Positions 50,131 to 59,289 of a stretch of 64,000 nucleotides of DNA are shown piece by piece. Each line of letters starts with the position of its first letter. Position 1 is the first letter of the stretch. The notes under the pieces were generated by a model. The model did no database searches. It saw nothing but the letters and a program-made list of their open reading frames with translations, and was not told where the DNA came from. The stretch is from assembly GCA_034437555.1 (NCBI GenBank), contig DAOTTQ010000006.1:62001-126000 (forward strand), read 5' to 3'. The position numbers were made by a program, and so were the translations under genes. Origin of the DNA: JANWYT01 sp034437555. Its GTDB lineage: Bacteria; Chloroflexota; Anaerolineae; Aggregatilineales; Phototrophicaceae.

Positions 50131-53100
50131 TTGAACCCTTCAACATTAGACCTATTTAACTTGTTTGTACGTGCGCCGGGCGACTTTTTATACTTTTTAT
50201 TGGTGATTGGTTTTACGGTTGCCAGCCTGTTCATGGCGTTAGAAATGCGTCAATATGCGGGCTTAGAACGTGCTTATAAACGCTATGGTCTAGCGCTGGT
50301 TGGTGTTCTTTTGATGTGGGCGTTTATGGTATCTGGCGCGTTGTATGCGTCTTTTACCCAACAAAGCGCACTGGCTATTGTCCCCCCGATAGAGCGTGTG
50401 GTGAATGTGGTTGTTGTGTGTTTATTGGGGTGGGCGTTTCTTACCGCAGACCATGAGAGATGGGGTAGAACTTCGAATTTAGTAGTGCTACTGTTTATTG
50501 CATTGGCATTTGTGGGTTACATTCTTACGGGCGCCGAGTGGGTTTCATTGGCTAATGATGCAACAGTAGATTTTAACTTACGCTATGGTGCATCCTGGTC
50601 TGCGGTGCTTGTGGTTTTAGCAACACTTGGCACATTGCTCTCGATTGGTTTGCTTCGTTACGTTTTGGATGCTCCCTTAAAGCTCGTATTCTTCCTGATT
50701 ATATTGTTTGGCGCGTTGTATCAGTTGGTGCAAGGGTCATTTATCGGCTCGTACGCGGGCATTACCCGAGTGAGCCTTGTGCTTTCATTTGGGCTTGTGC
50801 CTGTTATGATTTACCGTTTATTAGCACATCAAATGACTGCCCTTGCTCAAAAAGTCCAAGAGGCGAGCCAAGCGGTTGTTCGTCCAGAATCCTTGCCACG
50901 CCCCATCCCACCCAAGCAAACTGCACCCGCAGAAATCCAGTCTGTGCTACTGATGCGAACACTGGGACTGGTTTTAGATAACGCGACCGCTGAGAACATT
51001 CCCGAGCAAATTGTGAAGGCAACTTTGGATGTTTTAAGAGTGGATATCGGCATTCTGTTAAAGATACAGGATGCAAATTATGCAGATATTGTATATGCCT
51101 ATGATAAGGTTATGCGCCGAAGCCCTGGTGGTATTGCACTCAATTTGAATCAACAACCCACCCTTGTAAATGTGATTGAAAGAGGGCTTCCTCGCACACT
51201 TTATGTTGACCGCAATAAAGAGGAACTAGAAGACCTTTTTACACGGCTTGATATAGACCGTATTGGTGTCGTCTACTTTCAACCTTTGATGCGTTCGCAG
51301 ACCTTACAAGGTATTTTGGCGGTAGGCTTGCCTTATTCGGAGCGTGAACTTGACGAAAATACGCTAGAGCTTCTTAAGAGTGTGGGCATTTTGGCGTCAA
51401 ACTTGTTATATCTTAGTGATGAAGCCCGTGAATCGCGTATTTTGGCTGAAGACAGGGCAATTCAGGCGATGGTAGAAGGCGTTGCACTTAGCCAAATGCC
51501 TGATGATGCGGTTTTTAATGCGCGTCAGGAAATGCAGGCAAGCCTTCAATTGGCACGTGAGCAAATTAGCCATCTGGGCAAACAAGTAATGCAACTTAAA
51601 CTACAACTTGATGATGAGCGTACTCGCTTGGTTTCATTGGTAGGGGATACGCAAGGAGGATTGAGCGTTTCGCAGACGTTCATGGCAATTCACGACGAGC
51701 AACAACGCCTGAGAGATGACAGAGACCGCCTGACGAAACGCCTTCAAGAGGCAGAAACTGCGCTAAACAGCGTGACTGCTTCTAGCAACGATGCGGTTAT
51801 TAAGCAACTCGTTGAAACACTACGCAAAGAGCAAGAGACGCTACAGCAAGAGCGCGATAGACTTCAGCAACAATTAGACGAAATGAAGCAACAACCACTA
51901 GGAGCATCTATTGAAGAGATGTCTGGTTTGGTGCAGAAGATGCAAGCCGAACAAACATTACTTGAGCAAGAACGTCGCCAACTGAATGACCAATTAAGCG
52001 GGATGCAAGGTCAACTTAAGGCACTTGGCATTGAAGAAGGGGCGGGAGGGCTGGCACAACTTGCGAAGTTGTATGAAGAACGCGCCACACTAGAAGAACG
52101 CTTAGACAATTCACTAAAAGAAAAAGAGCTTCTGCTTTCTGAACGCGCAAAATTAGATGGTGTGATCCACAACGAAAAAGAGCGCGATGCCCAAATTTCA
52201 AACCTACAACTACAAATCGAAAATCTAGCCGTTGACCGTGAAACAGCCCTAAAGCAACGTGATAAACTTAAGCGTGAATACGAAACCCTCCAAGAGAAAT
52301 TAAATGTCGTTAAAGAGCATCGTGCGCGTTTATTGGCACAAGTTTCGGGCTATGAGCTAGAAAAAACTGAGCGAGGCGAAGACTCTTTAACCGAAAAAGT
52401 GGCGATTACACAAGATGCTTTTATGTATCAAACACAACAACCCGATTTATTTGTGGCGTTGGTCCAAGAACTTCGCACACCACTCACCTCATTAAAAGGT
52501 TACGTTGATTTGTTGCTGGGAGAATCTGCGGGTATTTTGGGTGAAATGCAACGCAAGTTTTTACAGCGCGTTTCTGCAAATAGCTCACGATTAGAGATGA
52601 TGGTAGAGGAGCTTGTGCAAGTGACACAGCTAGACACAGGTCACTACAAACTAGAACCTATGCCTGTTAGCATTGTTGCGCTGATAGAAGATGCCATCAC
52701 GAATGCCTCTATTCAGTTTAGAGAGAAAGGGCTTTCTTTAAGCCTTGACCTTGACGATGACCTGCCGTTGCTTTCGGCAGATAAAGACTCCTTATCACAA
52801 ATTGTGGGGCAGTTGCTTACCAATGCCTATTTGGTCTCGCCTCGCCAATCCTCGGTGACGGTGATTGCCCAACAGCGTCAGCTTGCGCTTGGCAATGATA
52901 AACCTATTGAAGATGTGGTGTTTGTGTCTGTTGAAGACCGTGGCGGTGGTATTCACCCGGAAGACCTTCCGCGTGTTTTCTCACGCAAGTACAAAGCAGA
53001 AAATCCCTTAATTCAGGGTTTAGGGGATACAGGTGTAGGCTTATCTATTGCTAAAACCCTCATCGAGGCACATGGTGGGTATTTGTGGGTAGAACAAAGA

Positions 53101-53166
53101 CCTAATGTGGGTAGCATCTTTAGCTTTGCATTACCGCTACACCCAAAAACCGAAGAGGAAAAATAA
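50131..53166 (+). CDS. Membrane sensor histidine-kinase-like protein lacking the phosphoacceptor His
   Basis: 1011 residues, TTG start (GAAGGT SD; the ATG at 50118 is out of frame). N-terminal 7 or so membrane helices (about 15-235), a GAF-like domain (about 268-430), a very long coiled coil (about 470-770, heptads rich in Gln/Glu/Arg), a HisKA-like dimerisation helix and a HATPase domain. The HATPase domain looks complete: Asn in LLTNAYLVS, DRGGGIHPEDLPRVF and GDTGVGLSIAKTLIEAHGG. In the HisKA motif, however, codon 779 is CAA, giving VQELRTPLTS where H is expected in H-E-L-R-T-P. It may be a pseudokinase, or a trans-acting ATPase. The LysM protein gene follows 1 base later. Confidence 0.93.
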   Translation: MNPSTLDLFNLFVRAPGDFLYFLLVIGFTVASLFMALEMRQYAGLERAYKRYGLALVGVLLMWAFMVSGALYASFTQQSALAIVPPIERVVNVVVVCLLGWAFLTADHERWGRTSNLVVLLFIALAFVGYILTGAEWVSLANDATVDFNLRYGASWSAVLVVLATLGTLLSIGLLRYVLDAPLKLVFFLIILFGALYQLVQGSFIGSYAGITRVSLVLSFGLVPVMIYRLLAHQMTALAQKVQEASQAVVRPESLPRPIPPKQTAPAEIQSVLLMRTLGLVLDNATAENIPEQIVKATLDVLRVDIGILLKIQDANYADIVYAYDKVMRRSPGGIALNLNQQPTLVNVIERGLPRTLYVDRNKEELEDLFTRLDIDRIGVVYFQPLMRSQTLQGILAVGLPYSERELDENTLELLKSVGILASNLLYLSDEARESRILAEDRAIQAMVEGVALSQMPDDAVFNARQEMQASLQLAREQISHLGKQVMQLKLQLDDERTRLVSLVGDTQGGLSVSQTFMAIHDEQQRLRDDRDRLTKRLQEAETALNSVTASSNDAVIKQLVETLRKEQETLQQERDRLQQQLDEMKQQPLGASIEEMSGLVQKMQAEQTLLEQERRQLNDQLSGMQGQLKALGIEEGAGGLAQLAKLYEERATLEERLDNSLKEKELLLSERAKLDGVIHNEKERDAQISNLQLQIENLAVDRETALKQRDKLKREYETLQEKLNVVKEHRARLLAQVSGYELEKTERGEDSLTEKVAITQDAFMYQTQQPDLFVALVQELRTPLTSLKGYVDLLLGESAGILGEMQRKFLQRVSANSSRLEMMVEELVQVTQLDTGHYKLEPMPVSIVALIEDAITNASIQFREKGLSLSLDLDDDLPLLSADKDSLSQIVGQLLTNAYLVSPRQSSVTVIAQQRQLALGNDKPIEDVVFVSVEDRGGGIHPEDLPRVFSRKYKAENPLIQGLGDTGVGLSIAKTLIEAHGGYLWVEQRPNVGSIFSFALPLHPKTEEEK

Positions 53167-53167
53167 C

Positions 53168-54325
53168 ATGCAACGAAATATCCGAGCCGAAATATTTGTG
53201 GCAGCTATTGCACTGATACTCATTGCGTTTGTGTTTGTCTCTGCAATTTTTTTGTCTAATACAGTAACAACACCTACCGTTGGTGCGCCAACATTGGTGG
53301 GCAATGTGAGTGTAGATAGCAACTTAGATAATGAGACAGCCACAGTCACCACTATTGTAAGTGTGGCAACTATCTTCACTGCTACTGTAGAGGTGCAAAG
53401 CATGATTGATGAGGAAGCAACGGCAACGTCGAATGCAATAGATACGGTACAAGTAACGAATACATCACGCGCCACAGCCACACCGCGTGCAACCAATACG
53501 TTGCAAGTAACGAACACACCGCGTGCAACCAATACGGCGCAAGCGGCAAATACACCGCGTGCAACGAATACGTTGCAAGTAACGAACACGCCGCGTTCTA
53601 CGGCAACGCCGCGCCCAACGAATACGACGCAAGTAACAAATACGCCACGAGCAACGAATACGCCACGCACTACAGCCGCGCCAGGCGTGACGAATGCAGT
53701 AACTGCTACCCGTACCCCAAGAGCAAACATTACACCCACCGACCAGCCTTCTGTGCGCTTGGAGCTAACACCCAGCCGTACACCTACCAACTGCCAGCTT
53801 CCCAATGGCTGGGCAACTTACATGGTTGAACCTAACAATACACTGTTTTCAATTTCCCTTGCTGTAAACAGTACCGTAGAAGAACTGCGCACTGTCAACT
53901 GCTTAGTAAACGCCGACAACATTCGTTCAGGGCAGATGTTATTTGTTCCGCGTTTGCCTATAAACCCTGTGTCAACGCTAGGCACGGGAAGCGTTGGCTC
54001 AAATCGTGCTGTAATGGGGTGTATTTCGCCCGAAACGCTCATTATCAGCCCAACGCGTCTACAACGCCTAAATAACGTCTTTGTAGTGCTGGGAACGGCT
54101 TCTAGGGCAGACTTTTGGTACTATAAGCTAGAAGTGCGCCTTGAGGGGTCAACAACCTATAATTTCTACAGTGATAGCTATGTTCAGGTGAGCAATGGTG
54201 TTTTGGGCGAGATTAACCCAAAACTATTTGGTGCAGGAGAGTATTGGATTCGTTTGTCTGTTGTGGATATTGCGGGCAGAATTTTAACGGATATGTTCTG
54301 TGAAGTCCCTGTGATATTTGAATAG
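53168..54325 (+). CDS. LysM-domain envelope protein with Thr-rich stalk
   Basis: Predicted 385 residues from the ATG at 53168, directly after the kinase stop. N-terminal membrane anchor (AEIFVAAIALILIAFVFVSA, about 7-26), then a Thr/Ala/Asn/Arg/Pro-rich stalk (about 85-195) built of TNTPRAT-like units, a LysM domain (about 215-265: YMVEPNNTLFSISLAVNSTV, LRTVNCLVNADNIRSGQMLF, VPRLP), and an all-beta C-terminal domain (about 285-385: VLGTASRADFWYYKLEVRLE) with paired Cys. LysM binds GlcNAc-containing polymers such as peptidoglycan. Co-transcription with the membrane kinase suggests envelope sensing. Confidence 0.9.
   Translation: MQRNIRAEIFVAAIALILIAFVFVSAIFLSNTVTTPTVGAPTLVGNVSVDSNLDNETATVTTIVSVATIFTATVEVQSMIDEEATATSNAIDTVQVTNTSRATATPRATNTLQVTNTPRATNTAQAANTPRATNTLQVTNTPRSTATPRPTNTTQVTNTPRATNTPRTTAAPGVTNAVTATRTPRANITPTDQPSVRLELTPSRTPTNCQLPNGWATYMVEPNNTLFSISLAVNSTVEELRTVNCLVNADNIRSGQMLFVPRLPINPVSTLGTGSVGSNRAVMGCISPETLIISPTRLQRLNNVFVVLGTASRADFWYYKLEVRLEGSTTYNFYSDSYVQVSNGVLGEINPKLFGAGEYWIRLSVVDIAGRILTDMFCEVPVIFE
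53445..53690 (+). repeat. Degenerate in-frame repeat encoding a Thr-rich stalk
   Basis: Imperfect repeats of roughly 27-33 bases containing AACGAATAC(G/A)C(C/A)(A/G)CG-type units, translated as (Q)VTNTPRATNT blocks. Synonymous changes between units show that selection maintains the protein sequence. Because of the repeats, long ORFs also appear on the opposite strand here. Confidence 0.75.
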
Positions 54326-54394
54326 CCATTTGTTCTCACTCTATCATGGGCTATACTAACGCCCGTTTTAAGTATGTGTTGAATGGGAGTGAGT

Positions 54395-56017
54395 ATGGCA
54401 ACCTTAAAATGGTTGAGAGACTTTTTAGCGTTTAGGCTATTGCCGTTTGTGCTGGTTTTGGGTGTCTTTTGGTCTGTGTGGCAAGCGACGGCACTTCTTA
54501 GCGCCAAGACTACCCAAAATGCTGATATTGAACGCGAACGAGACAATTTTAACTTAACGGCTACGATGATTGCACCTTTATCTAAAAGTAATGCGGACGG
54601 GCAAGCACGCGGTAAAATAAAGCCTGTTCGTTATCAATTTGCGACAAGCACACCAGAACCCTCGAGTGGTGGTTTTGTTGTAAGTACACCCGATGCAATG
54701 CCATCTAGCACGCCACCACCTTCTGCAACACCTGTGCCTAACTTACCCGCAACGGCGTTCATTGCCCCCACATTTTTCCCCGCAGGGGCTTCGGATGTTG
54801 TAGAAATTGCGGGGACAGCAGTTCCTACGCCTGTACCCCTTATCCCCAGAGACTATGAACTTATCAACATTCTTTTGCTGGGGAGCGACGAAGAAGTTGT
54901 AGACGATAATACGATTCGTACTGATACGATGATTATTGTGTCGATTAATACGCAGACGAAAACAGTTGCCATGCTGGGCTTGCCACGCGATTTATTTGTG
55001 TATGTCCCCACGCCAACGATGACGCGCCTTAATACGGTGTATGGAATTGGCGAAAGTTTTGGGTGGTCTGGGGGTGGTTTTGGCTTGCTACGCCAGACAA
55101 TTTTCTATAATTTTGGGGTTAATGTGCATTACTATGCTAAGGTAAATTTTAGTGGGTTTGAAACCATTATTGATACACTGGGTGGCATAGAGATGGTTGT
55201 GGATTGCGACTATCAAAACTACTATCCTGTAGATGATATTGACCTCACACGCCCCATTGAAGAAAACTACTACATGAGGACACTGCCCATCGGCTATTAC
55301 AAGTTTGATGGCTTTGATGCCTTGTGGTACGCTCGTATTCGTAATCTGACGGATGACTTTGACCGTGTGCGTCGTCAACAATTGATGTTAAGAGCTATTT
55401 TTAGAGCAGGTGTGCAAAGTGGTACCATTAATAACCTGCCTACGCTATGGGGTGAATTAACAGAAGTGGTTGAGACTGACATTCCTTTTGATGTGGTGCT
55501 AGGGTTAATTCCGATTGCATTACAAATTGACCCGTTACAGGTAGAAGATTTTAGACTGATAAGGACGTACCACACGACACCGTGGCAACCTACCAGTGGT
55601 GCTTTAGCGGGACAGGCGGTGCAGGTCCTCAATTATGAGCCTATACGTGATTTACTGGTTGATTTTTACCAGCCCCCTACCTCAAGCCAAATTGACGCTC
55701 AATCGGCGCGCGTAGCGGTGTATAACGGCACAGAAAATGAAAATTGGGATATTGTGGCTGCCGAAGTGCTACGAAACAATGGTATTAACGCAGTCGCGCT
55801 AGGCACTTCACCCAATGGGGTATTGACCAATACATTGCTTGACCAAGTGGGTGAAGACAAGGGTAGCCCTGTGCCTACGATGCTAAAGGCACTAAACCTT
55901 ACAGGACGGGATGTGACTGTTTTGCCAAATGCAAGCCGTGAGTATGATTATGAACTCATTGTGGGTGAGAACTTTCAGTCTTGTACTTCCAATGTCTTAC
56001 CCATCGAAAATCCCTAG
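54395..56017 (+). CDS. LytR-CpsA-Psr (LCP) family glycopolymer transferase
   Basis: Predicted 540 residues from ATG 54395 (GGGAG SD); ATG 54383 is the alternative. Membrane anchor about 10-35 (LLPFVLVLGVFWSVWQ), Thr/Pro-rich linker, then the LCP domain (about 150-370): INILLLGSDEE, RTDTMIIVSIN, MLGLPRDLFV (polyprenyl-phosphate-binding Arg region), VNFSGFETIIDTLGGIEM, ALWYARIRNLTDDFDRVRRQ. A C-terminal LytR_C domain is seen at about 425-520 (SARVAVYNGTENENWDIVAA). LCP proteins attach teichoic-acid-like or other glycopolymers to peptidoglycan, consistent with a wall-bearing, monoderm-like envelope. Confidence 0.93.
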   Translation: MATLKWLRDFLAFRLLPFVLVLGVFWSVWQATALLSAKTTQNADIERERDNFNLTATMIAPLSKSNADGQARGKIKPVRYQFATSTPEPSSGGFVVSTPDAMPSSTPPPSATPVPNLPATAFIAPTFFPAGASDVVEIAGTAVPTPVPLIPRDYELINILLLGSDEEVVDDNTIRTDTMIIVSINTQTKTVAMLGLPRDLFVYVPTPTMTRLNTVYGIGESFGWSGGGFGLLRQTIFYNFGVNVHYYAKVNFSGFETIIDTLGGIEMVVDCDYQNYYPVDDIDLTRPIEENYYMRTLPIGYYKFDGFDALWYARIRNLTDDFDRVRRQQLMLRAIFRAGVQSGTINNLPTLWGELTEVVETDIPFDVVLGLIPIALQIDPLQVEDFRLIRTYHTTPWQPTSGALAGQAVQVLNYEPIRDLLVDFYQPPTSSQIDAQSARVAVYNGTENENWDIVAAEVLRNNGINAVALGTSPNGVLTNTLLDQVGEDKGSPVPTMLKALNLTGRDVTVLPNASREYDYELIVGENFQSCTSNVLPIENP

Positions 56018-56035
56018 ACCAACGCAATAACTTAA

Positions 56036-56067
56036 ATCATGAGGGAATATTTTTATTCCCTCATGAT
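56036..56067. terminator. Hairpin between convergent LCP and FtsK-like genes
   Basis: Perfect 13-bp stem ATCATGAGGGAAT / ATTCCCTCATGAT with a 6-base AT loop, ending 3 bases before the stop of the minus-strand gene. Strong stem, but only weak T-runs, so probably a convergent terminator or 3'-end protecting structure. Confidence 0.55.
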
Positions 56068-56069
56068 AA

Positions 56070-57662
56070 TTATGAAAGCAGAAAACGATGTGTGATCGTT
56101 TCTTCCTCTTCTAGCACACTGTTTTGTTTAAGCGTTTCTAAAATATGGCGTGCTGTTTCCTCTGAAATTAGGAAAATTTCCATCAGGGCATTGATACTGA
56201 GCCAACCCAAATAATTTGCTAAAACTGTGGCTTGTTTCGTAAGATCAACAGTGATGTTTGTCTCGGACGTAATCGTTTCGGCAGAGGAGACTTCCATAAC
56301 TTGTGTGTCGCGGTCAAGCAAGATGGCTGTCGCACGGGTTAAAATGGGATTTGTGTTTTTCTGAGATATGTTCGGCTTTTGCGGGGGTGTCATATCCGGT
56401 GGTGTTAGCAAATCAGTCATGCCAGTTTTGCCGCTAACGTTGGGTATTGTTGGTGTTTCTTCTTGGCGTTGTTGGCGCGTTTCTTGCCAATAAGTAACGG
56501 CGTTAAAAAGCTCTTTGTTTGTGGTAGAACAAATTTCCACGGGGGTTATTTTTCGGGCTTCTGTGCCGTTTACTTCTACAATAAACCCATCCACAAACCG
56601 CAATAGTGAAGGATGAAAGTCGGGGATTTGGTCTGTGAGTAGTTTTGCAGAAGTACGCATCACAATGTGTGTTTTGATAATTTGTCTGAAAGGCTGGAAA
56701 TTTTCGGAATCGTTGATGGTAACAATAAAGTGAATACCAAAGGCATCACCACTTTTTAACAAAGACAGTATCATTGGCAAAAAGCTATTGAGACCTGTTT
56801 GCCAGTCGGGGTCTGTAAGGCTATCCAAGATGACCAACAAGCGTGGTAAACGCCCCTTGCCATGCTCTTTGGCAATGTCGTTAAATTGCGCGATATCGGA
56901 CACCTCTAGCTCCGTAAAGACGCTTTCTCTACGTTGTCTCTCATTAACTAAGCCTTCTAAGATGCGCTGTAAGCTGTCGGGCTGAACAATAATTTTTCCT
57001 AGTGTGTGGGGTGTAGCAACGAGTGCTTTAATGCTTTCATTGCCTTTACCTGCTAAAATAAGCCGTAGCTCACTAGGGGTATTTAGTGAAATAAGTGTAA
57101 TAATTAGACCTCTCATGAAATGTTGTTTGGCGTTGTCACTGCCAACAATCAATAGATGGCGTAGAGTTTCTAAATTATTTACGACAAGCTCTTGCTCTAA
57201 TGTAATGCCCAAAATAAAGGACGTTAACGATTTTGTCGTGCGAAACGTGCTTCTTACCAATAAACGGCGCAGGCTTAGGGGGCGGTGGGCATCGGTGCGA
57301 AGCAAAATGCCAATGGTATTCTCGTCATCTTGAAGTTTTGGCATAAACCCAATAAGCCAATCAGAATGAGATTCTGCGACGCGCGCTAAACTGCGACGAA
57401 TTTCTTGAGAACTAATGGTGCGCCGATTACCTAACCTGCCAATGGTTTCTGGCTTGGCGATGTATAGCGTATAAGAGGGCATAGACCGCACGTTAATAAT
57501 CTTCGCTGGTGTTTCCATGTCTGCTAATTCGCGCTGAATTGTAAGCATATGGTCACGAATTGAACCATCACCACCAGGCGGGGGTGCGCCTTGTTCGAGG
57601 ATGTCTGCGATAGATGGTGTTAGCCAGTTGGCTTCATCCATTCTGCTATATAATTCAGGCAT
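56070..57662 (-). CDS. FtsK/SpoIIIE-like protein with degenerate Walker motifs
   Basis: 530 residues, good SD (GAGGAA). The order of FtsK core segments is preserved: an alpha/beta-domain-like region (about 60-165), then LGITLEQELVVNNLETLRHL before the Walker A position, PHTLGKIIVQ, VNERQRRESVF (the ERR/MERRY region), LPRLLVILD, and GIHFIVTIND. But the Walker A site reads GSDNAKQ (about 174-180) with no GK[S/T], and Walker B ends DS (280-281) where DE is expected. A Pro/Thr-rich linker (about 415-465) leads to a C-terminal helix-turn-helix (LGWLSINALMEIFLISEETA) like the FtsK gamma domain. No membrane helices. Probably not a DNA pump; a DNA-binding or scaffolding role is likely. Confidence 0.82.
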   Translation of the reverse strand: MPELYSRMDEANWLTPSIADILEQGAPPPGGDGSIRDHMLTIQRELADMETPAKIINVRSMPSYTLYIAKPETIGRLGNRRTISSQEIRRSLARVAESHSDWLIGFMPKLQDDENTIGILLRTDAHRPLSLRRLLVRSTFRTTKSLTSFILGITLEQELVVNNLETLRHLLIVGSDNAKQHFMRGLIITLISLNTPSELRLILAGKGNESIKALVATPHTLGKIIVQPDSLQRILEGLVNERQRRESVFTELEVSDIAQFNDIAKEHGKGRLPRLLVILDSLTDPDWQTGLNSFLPMILSLLKSGDAFGIHFIVTINDSENFQPFRQIIKTHIVMRTSAKLLTDQIPDFHPSLLRFVDGFIVEVNGTEARKITPVEICSTTNKELFNAVTYWQETRQQRQEETPTIPNVSGKTGMTDLLTPPDMTPPQKPNISQKNTNPILTRATAILLDRDTQVMEVSSAETITSETNITVDLTKQATVLANYLGWLSINALMEIFLISEETARHILETLKQNSVLEEEETITHRFLLS

Positions 57663-57754
57663 GGTTGTTCCTCATAGAAGATGATGACTAATGATTACAA
57701 GCATAAATCCAAATCGTATTTTTCGCCATAAAGAAGCACAGGTGGTTACACAAA

Positions 57755-58261
57755 ATGGTTCTTTGGTATCGTTTTATTCTTGGGTTCATTTTTATTTGCT
57801 GTGGTGCATGTGTAAGCGTGGATACCGAAGGAACAGCCACTTCGCAGTCCAATTCGCTATCACGACAACCGCTTTTTGTTACACCCACTCTTTTGGGTGC
57901 TTGTGACGAAAATAACGCCCATGAATTAGAGGAGTGGCTTACGACATTTCAGGCTGTAAAGCAAAACGCCCCAATATGGGGTATAGAAGCACTTGGTCAG
58001 TCGATAACACTTACCGGTGATGCTTATAACCGCCTCCTAACCGCACATGATGCTATGGCAACACGCCCAACATTGGCGTGCGCTTTAGAGGCGCGCGAGA
58101 CTTTGCTAGGCTATTTATTGGGTATGGCGAGTTTACTTACTGATTACAGCCAAGAGAAAGACATTACAACTCAAAAAGAAGCACTAGACAAACAATATTT
58201 AGAGCTAGAGCGACTAGAAGCCATTGTGGGAGAGCATTTGGAGCGAATAACTAGCCCATAA
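57755..58261 (+). CDS. Hypothetical lipoprotein
   Basis: 168 residues. The N-terminal FILGFIFICCGACVS has a short signal sequence with a lipobox-like end (Cys near residue 19); the Cys-rich run makes the exact site unclear. The mature part is helical: WLTTFQAVKQNAPIWGIEAL, TGDAYNRLLTAHDAMATRP and a C-terminal coiled-coil-like helix (KEALDKQYLELERLEAIVGE). Two further Cys could form a disulfide. Family not recognised. Divergent from the FtsK-like gene, with an AGGTGG SD. Confidence 0.7.
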   Translation: MVLWYRFILGFIFICCGACVSVDTEGTATSQSNSLSRQPLFVTPTLLGACDENNAHELEEWLTTFQAVKQNAPIWGIEALGQSITLTGDAYNRLLTAHDAMATRPTLACALEARETLLGYLLGMASLLTDYSQEKDITTQKEALDKQYLELERLEAIVGEHLERITSP

Positions 58262-58283
58262 AGGGAAAATCTCTTTATGGGCT
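58253..58283. other. Hairpin between convergent genes
   Basis: Perfect 11-bp stem AGCCCATAAAG / CTTTATGGGCT around the stop of the lipoprotein gene, 12 bases from the permease stop. No T-run; could be a convergent terminator or transcript-end protector. Confidence 0.5.
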
Positions 58284-58294
58284 TAACGTTTGCT

Positions 58295-59278
58295 TTAATC
58301 GCGAGCTGTTGGGTCGAATGCGTCACGCACGCCATCACCGATGACATACAAGCAAAGTACAGTAATGAAGATGAAAACACCAGGGAAGATGACCAAGTGT
58401 ATCCCTTTTCTGAAGTAATCTTGTGCGCCATCTAGCATATTACCCCAGCTAGAGAATGGTGGTTGAACACCAAGACCTAAGTAGCTTAACGCTGCTTCTG
58501 CCAAAATAAGCCCACCTATATCGAGGGCTAGTGAAATAGCAACCACCGAAAAAAGATTGGGCAGGATATGAATGAACATGATCCGTAGGGGAGACGCGCC
58601 TAATGCACGCGCACTTAGGATATAGTCACGTTCACGGATGGAAAAGGTTTCGCCTCTTACCAATCGTGTTGTACCTGTCCAACCCAGAAAACCAAAAATG
58701 AGAATCAGTGCGCCGGGGCCTCTTAAGAACGAACCTGAAAGCGTGGGATTGCGAATAATCACCGCCGACAAAATCAGCAATAAGAAAAGTTGCGGGATAG
58801 AGTTTAGGGTTGTGATAATCCAGTTAATGCCGTCGTCTATCGCTCCCCCATAATAGCCGGTAATCATGCCTAATGTTAAGCCGATAGCCAATGAGATAAT
58901 TGCGCCAAAGAAGCCGATGCCTAACGACACTTGCCCACCGTATAGCAAACGTGCCAAGTGGTCACGTCCTAGGTCATCTGTGCCTAGTACATGCTTTGCC
59001 GAACAGCCCTCTTGTCCAATTCCTAGAATAGGAATACATGGGGTGGCAAAGGCATTGCCAATATTGGTGCGTTCGTAAGAAACTTCTAAGGCTCTTTCAT
59101 AAAGGGGTGCGCCTATATAAGCAGAAAACGTCATAAAGGCGATAACAAAGATAGCAACGAGCGTAAGTTTATCTTTGCTTAAACGGCGGAAAGCCTTGTC
59201 TGTTAAAGACTCGCCTACGCGTTCTTGTTCGTCATCAAGTTTTGCGATTTTTGATGGCATTGATGAGCTGGCAACCAT
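58295..59278 (-). CDS. Peptide/nickel-type ABC transporter permease (DppC/OppC-like)
   Basis: 327 residues. A charged cytoplasmic N-terminus with FRRLSKDKLTLVAIFVIAFM (first helix) is followed by an extracellular loop containing the two Cys of FATPCIPILGIGQEGCSAKH, then GTDDLGRDHLARLLYGGQVS and five more helices. The EAA loop VRGETFSIRERDYILSARAL, GASPLRIMFIHILPN contacts the ATPase. Last gene of the binding-protein/OppB/OppC operon; the ATPase genes are not in the window. Confidence 0.94.
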   Translation of the reverse strand: MVASSSMPSKIAKLDDEQERVGESLTDKAFRRLSKDKLTLVAIFVIAFMTFSAYIGAPLYERALEVSYERTNIGNAFATPCIPILGIGQEGCSAKHVLGTDDLGRDHLARLLYGGQVSLGIGFFGAIISLAIGLTLGMITGYYGGAIDDGINWIITTLNSIPQLFLLLILSAVIIRNPTLSGSFLRGPGALILIFGFLGWTGTTRLVRGETFSIRERDYILSARALGASPLRIMFIHILPNLFSVVAISLALDIGGLILAEAALSYLGLGVQPPFSSWGNMLDGAQDYFRKGIHLVIFPGVFIFITVLCLYVIGDGVRDAFDPTARD

Positions 59279-59289
59279 AGCTTAAAATC

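Noticed and set aside
53445..53690. Short tandem repeats resembling a CRISPR array or minisatellite
   Set aside because: The repeats are in frame, imperfect, without unique spacers, and encode a Thr-rich stalk between a membrane anchor and a LysM domain.
53137..53805. 222-codon open frame on the minus strand opposite the LysM gene
   Set aside because: It is a shadow of the Thr-rich repeats: its product is a monotonous Val/Ala/Gly/Arg string, with no SD and no independent support.
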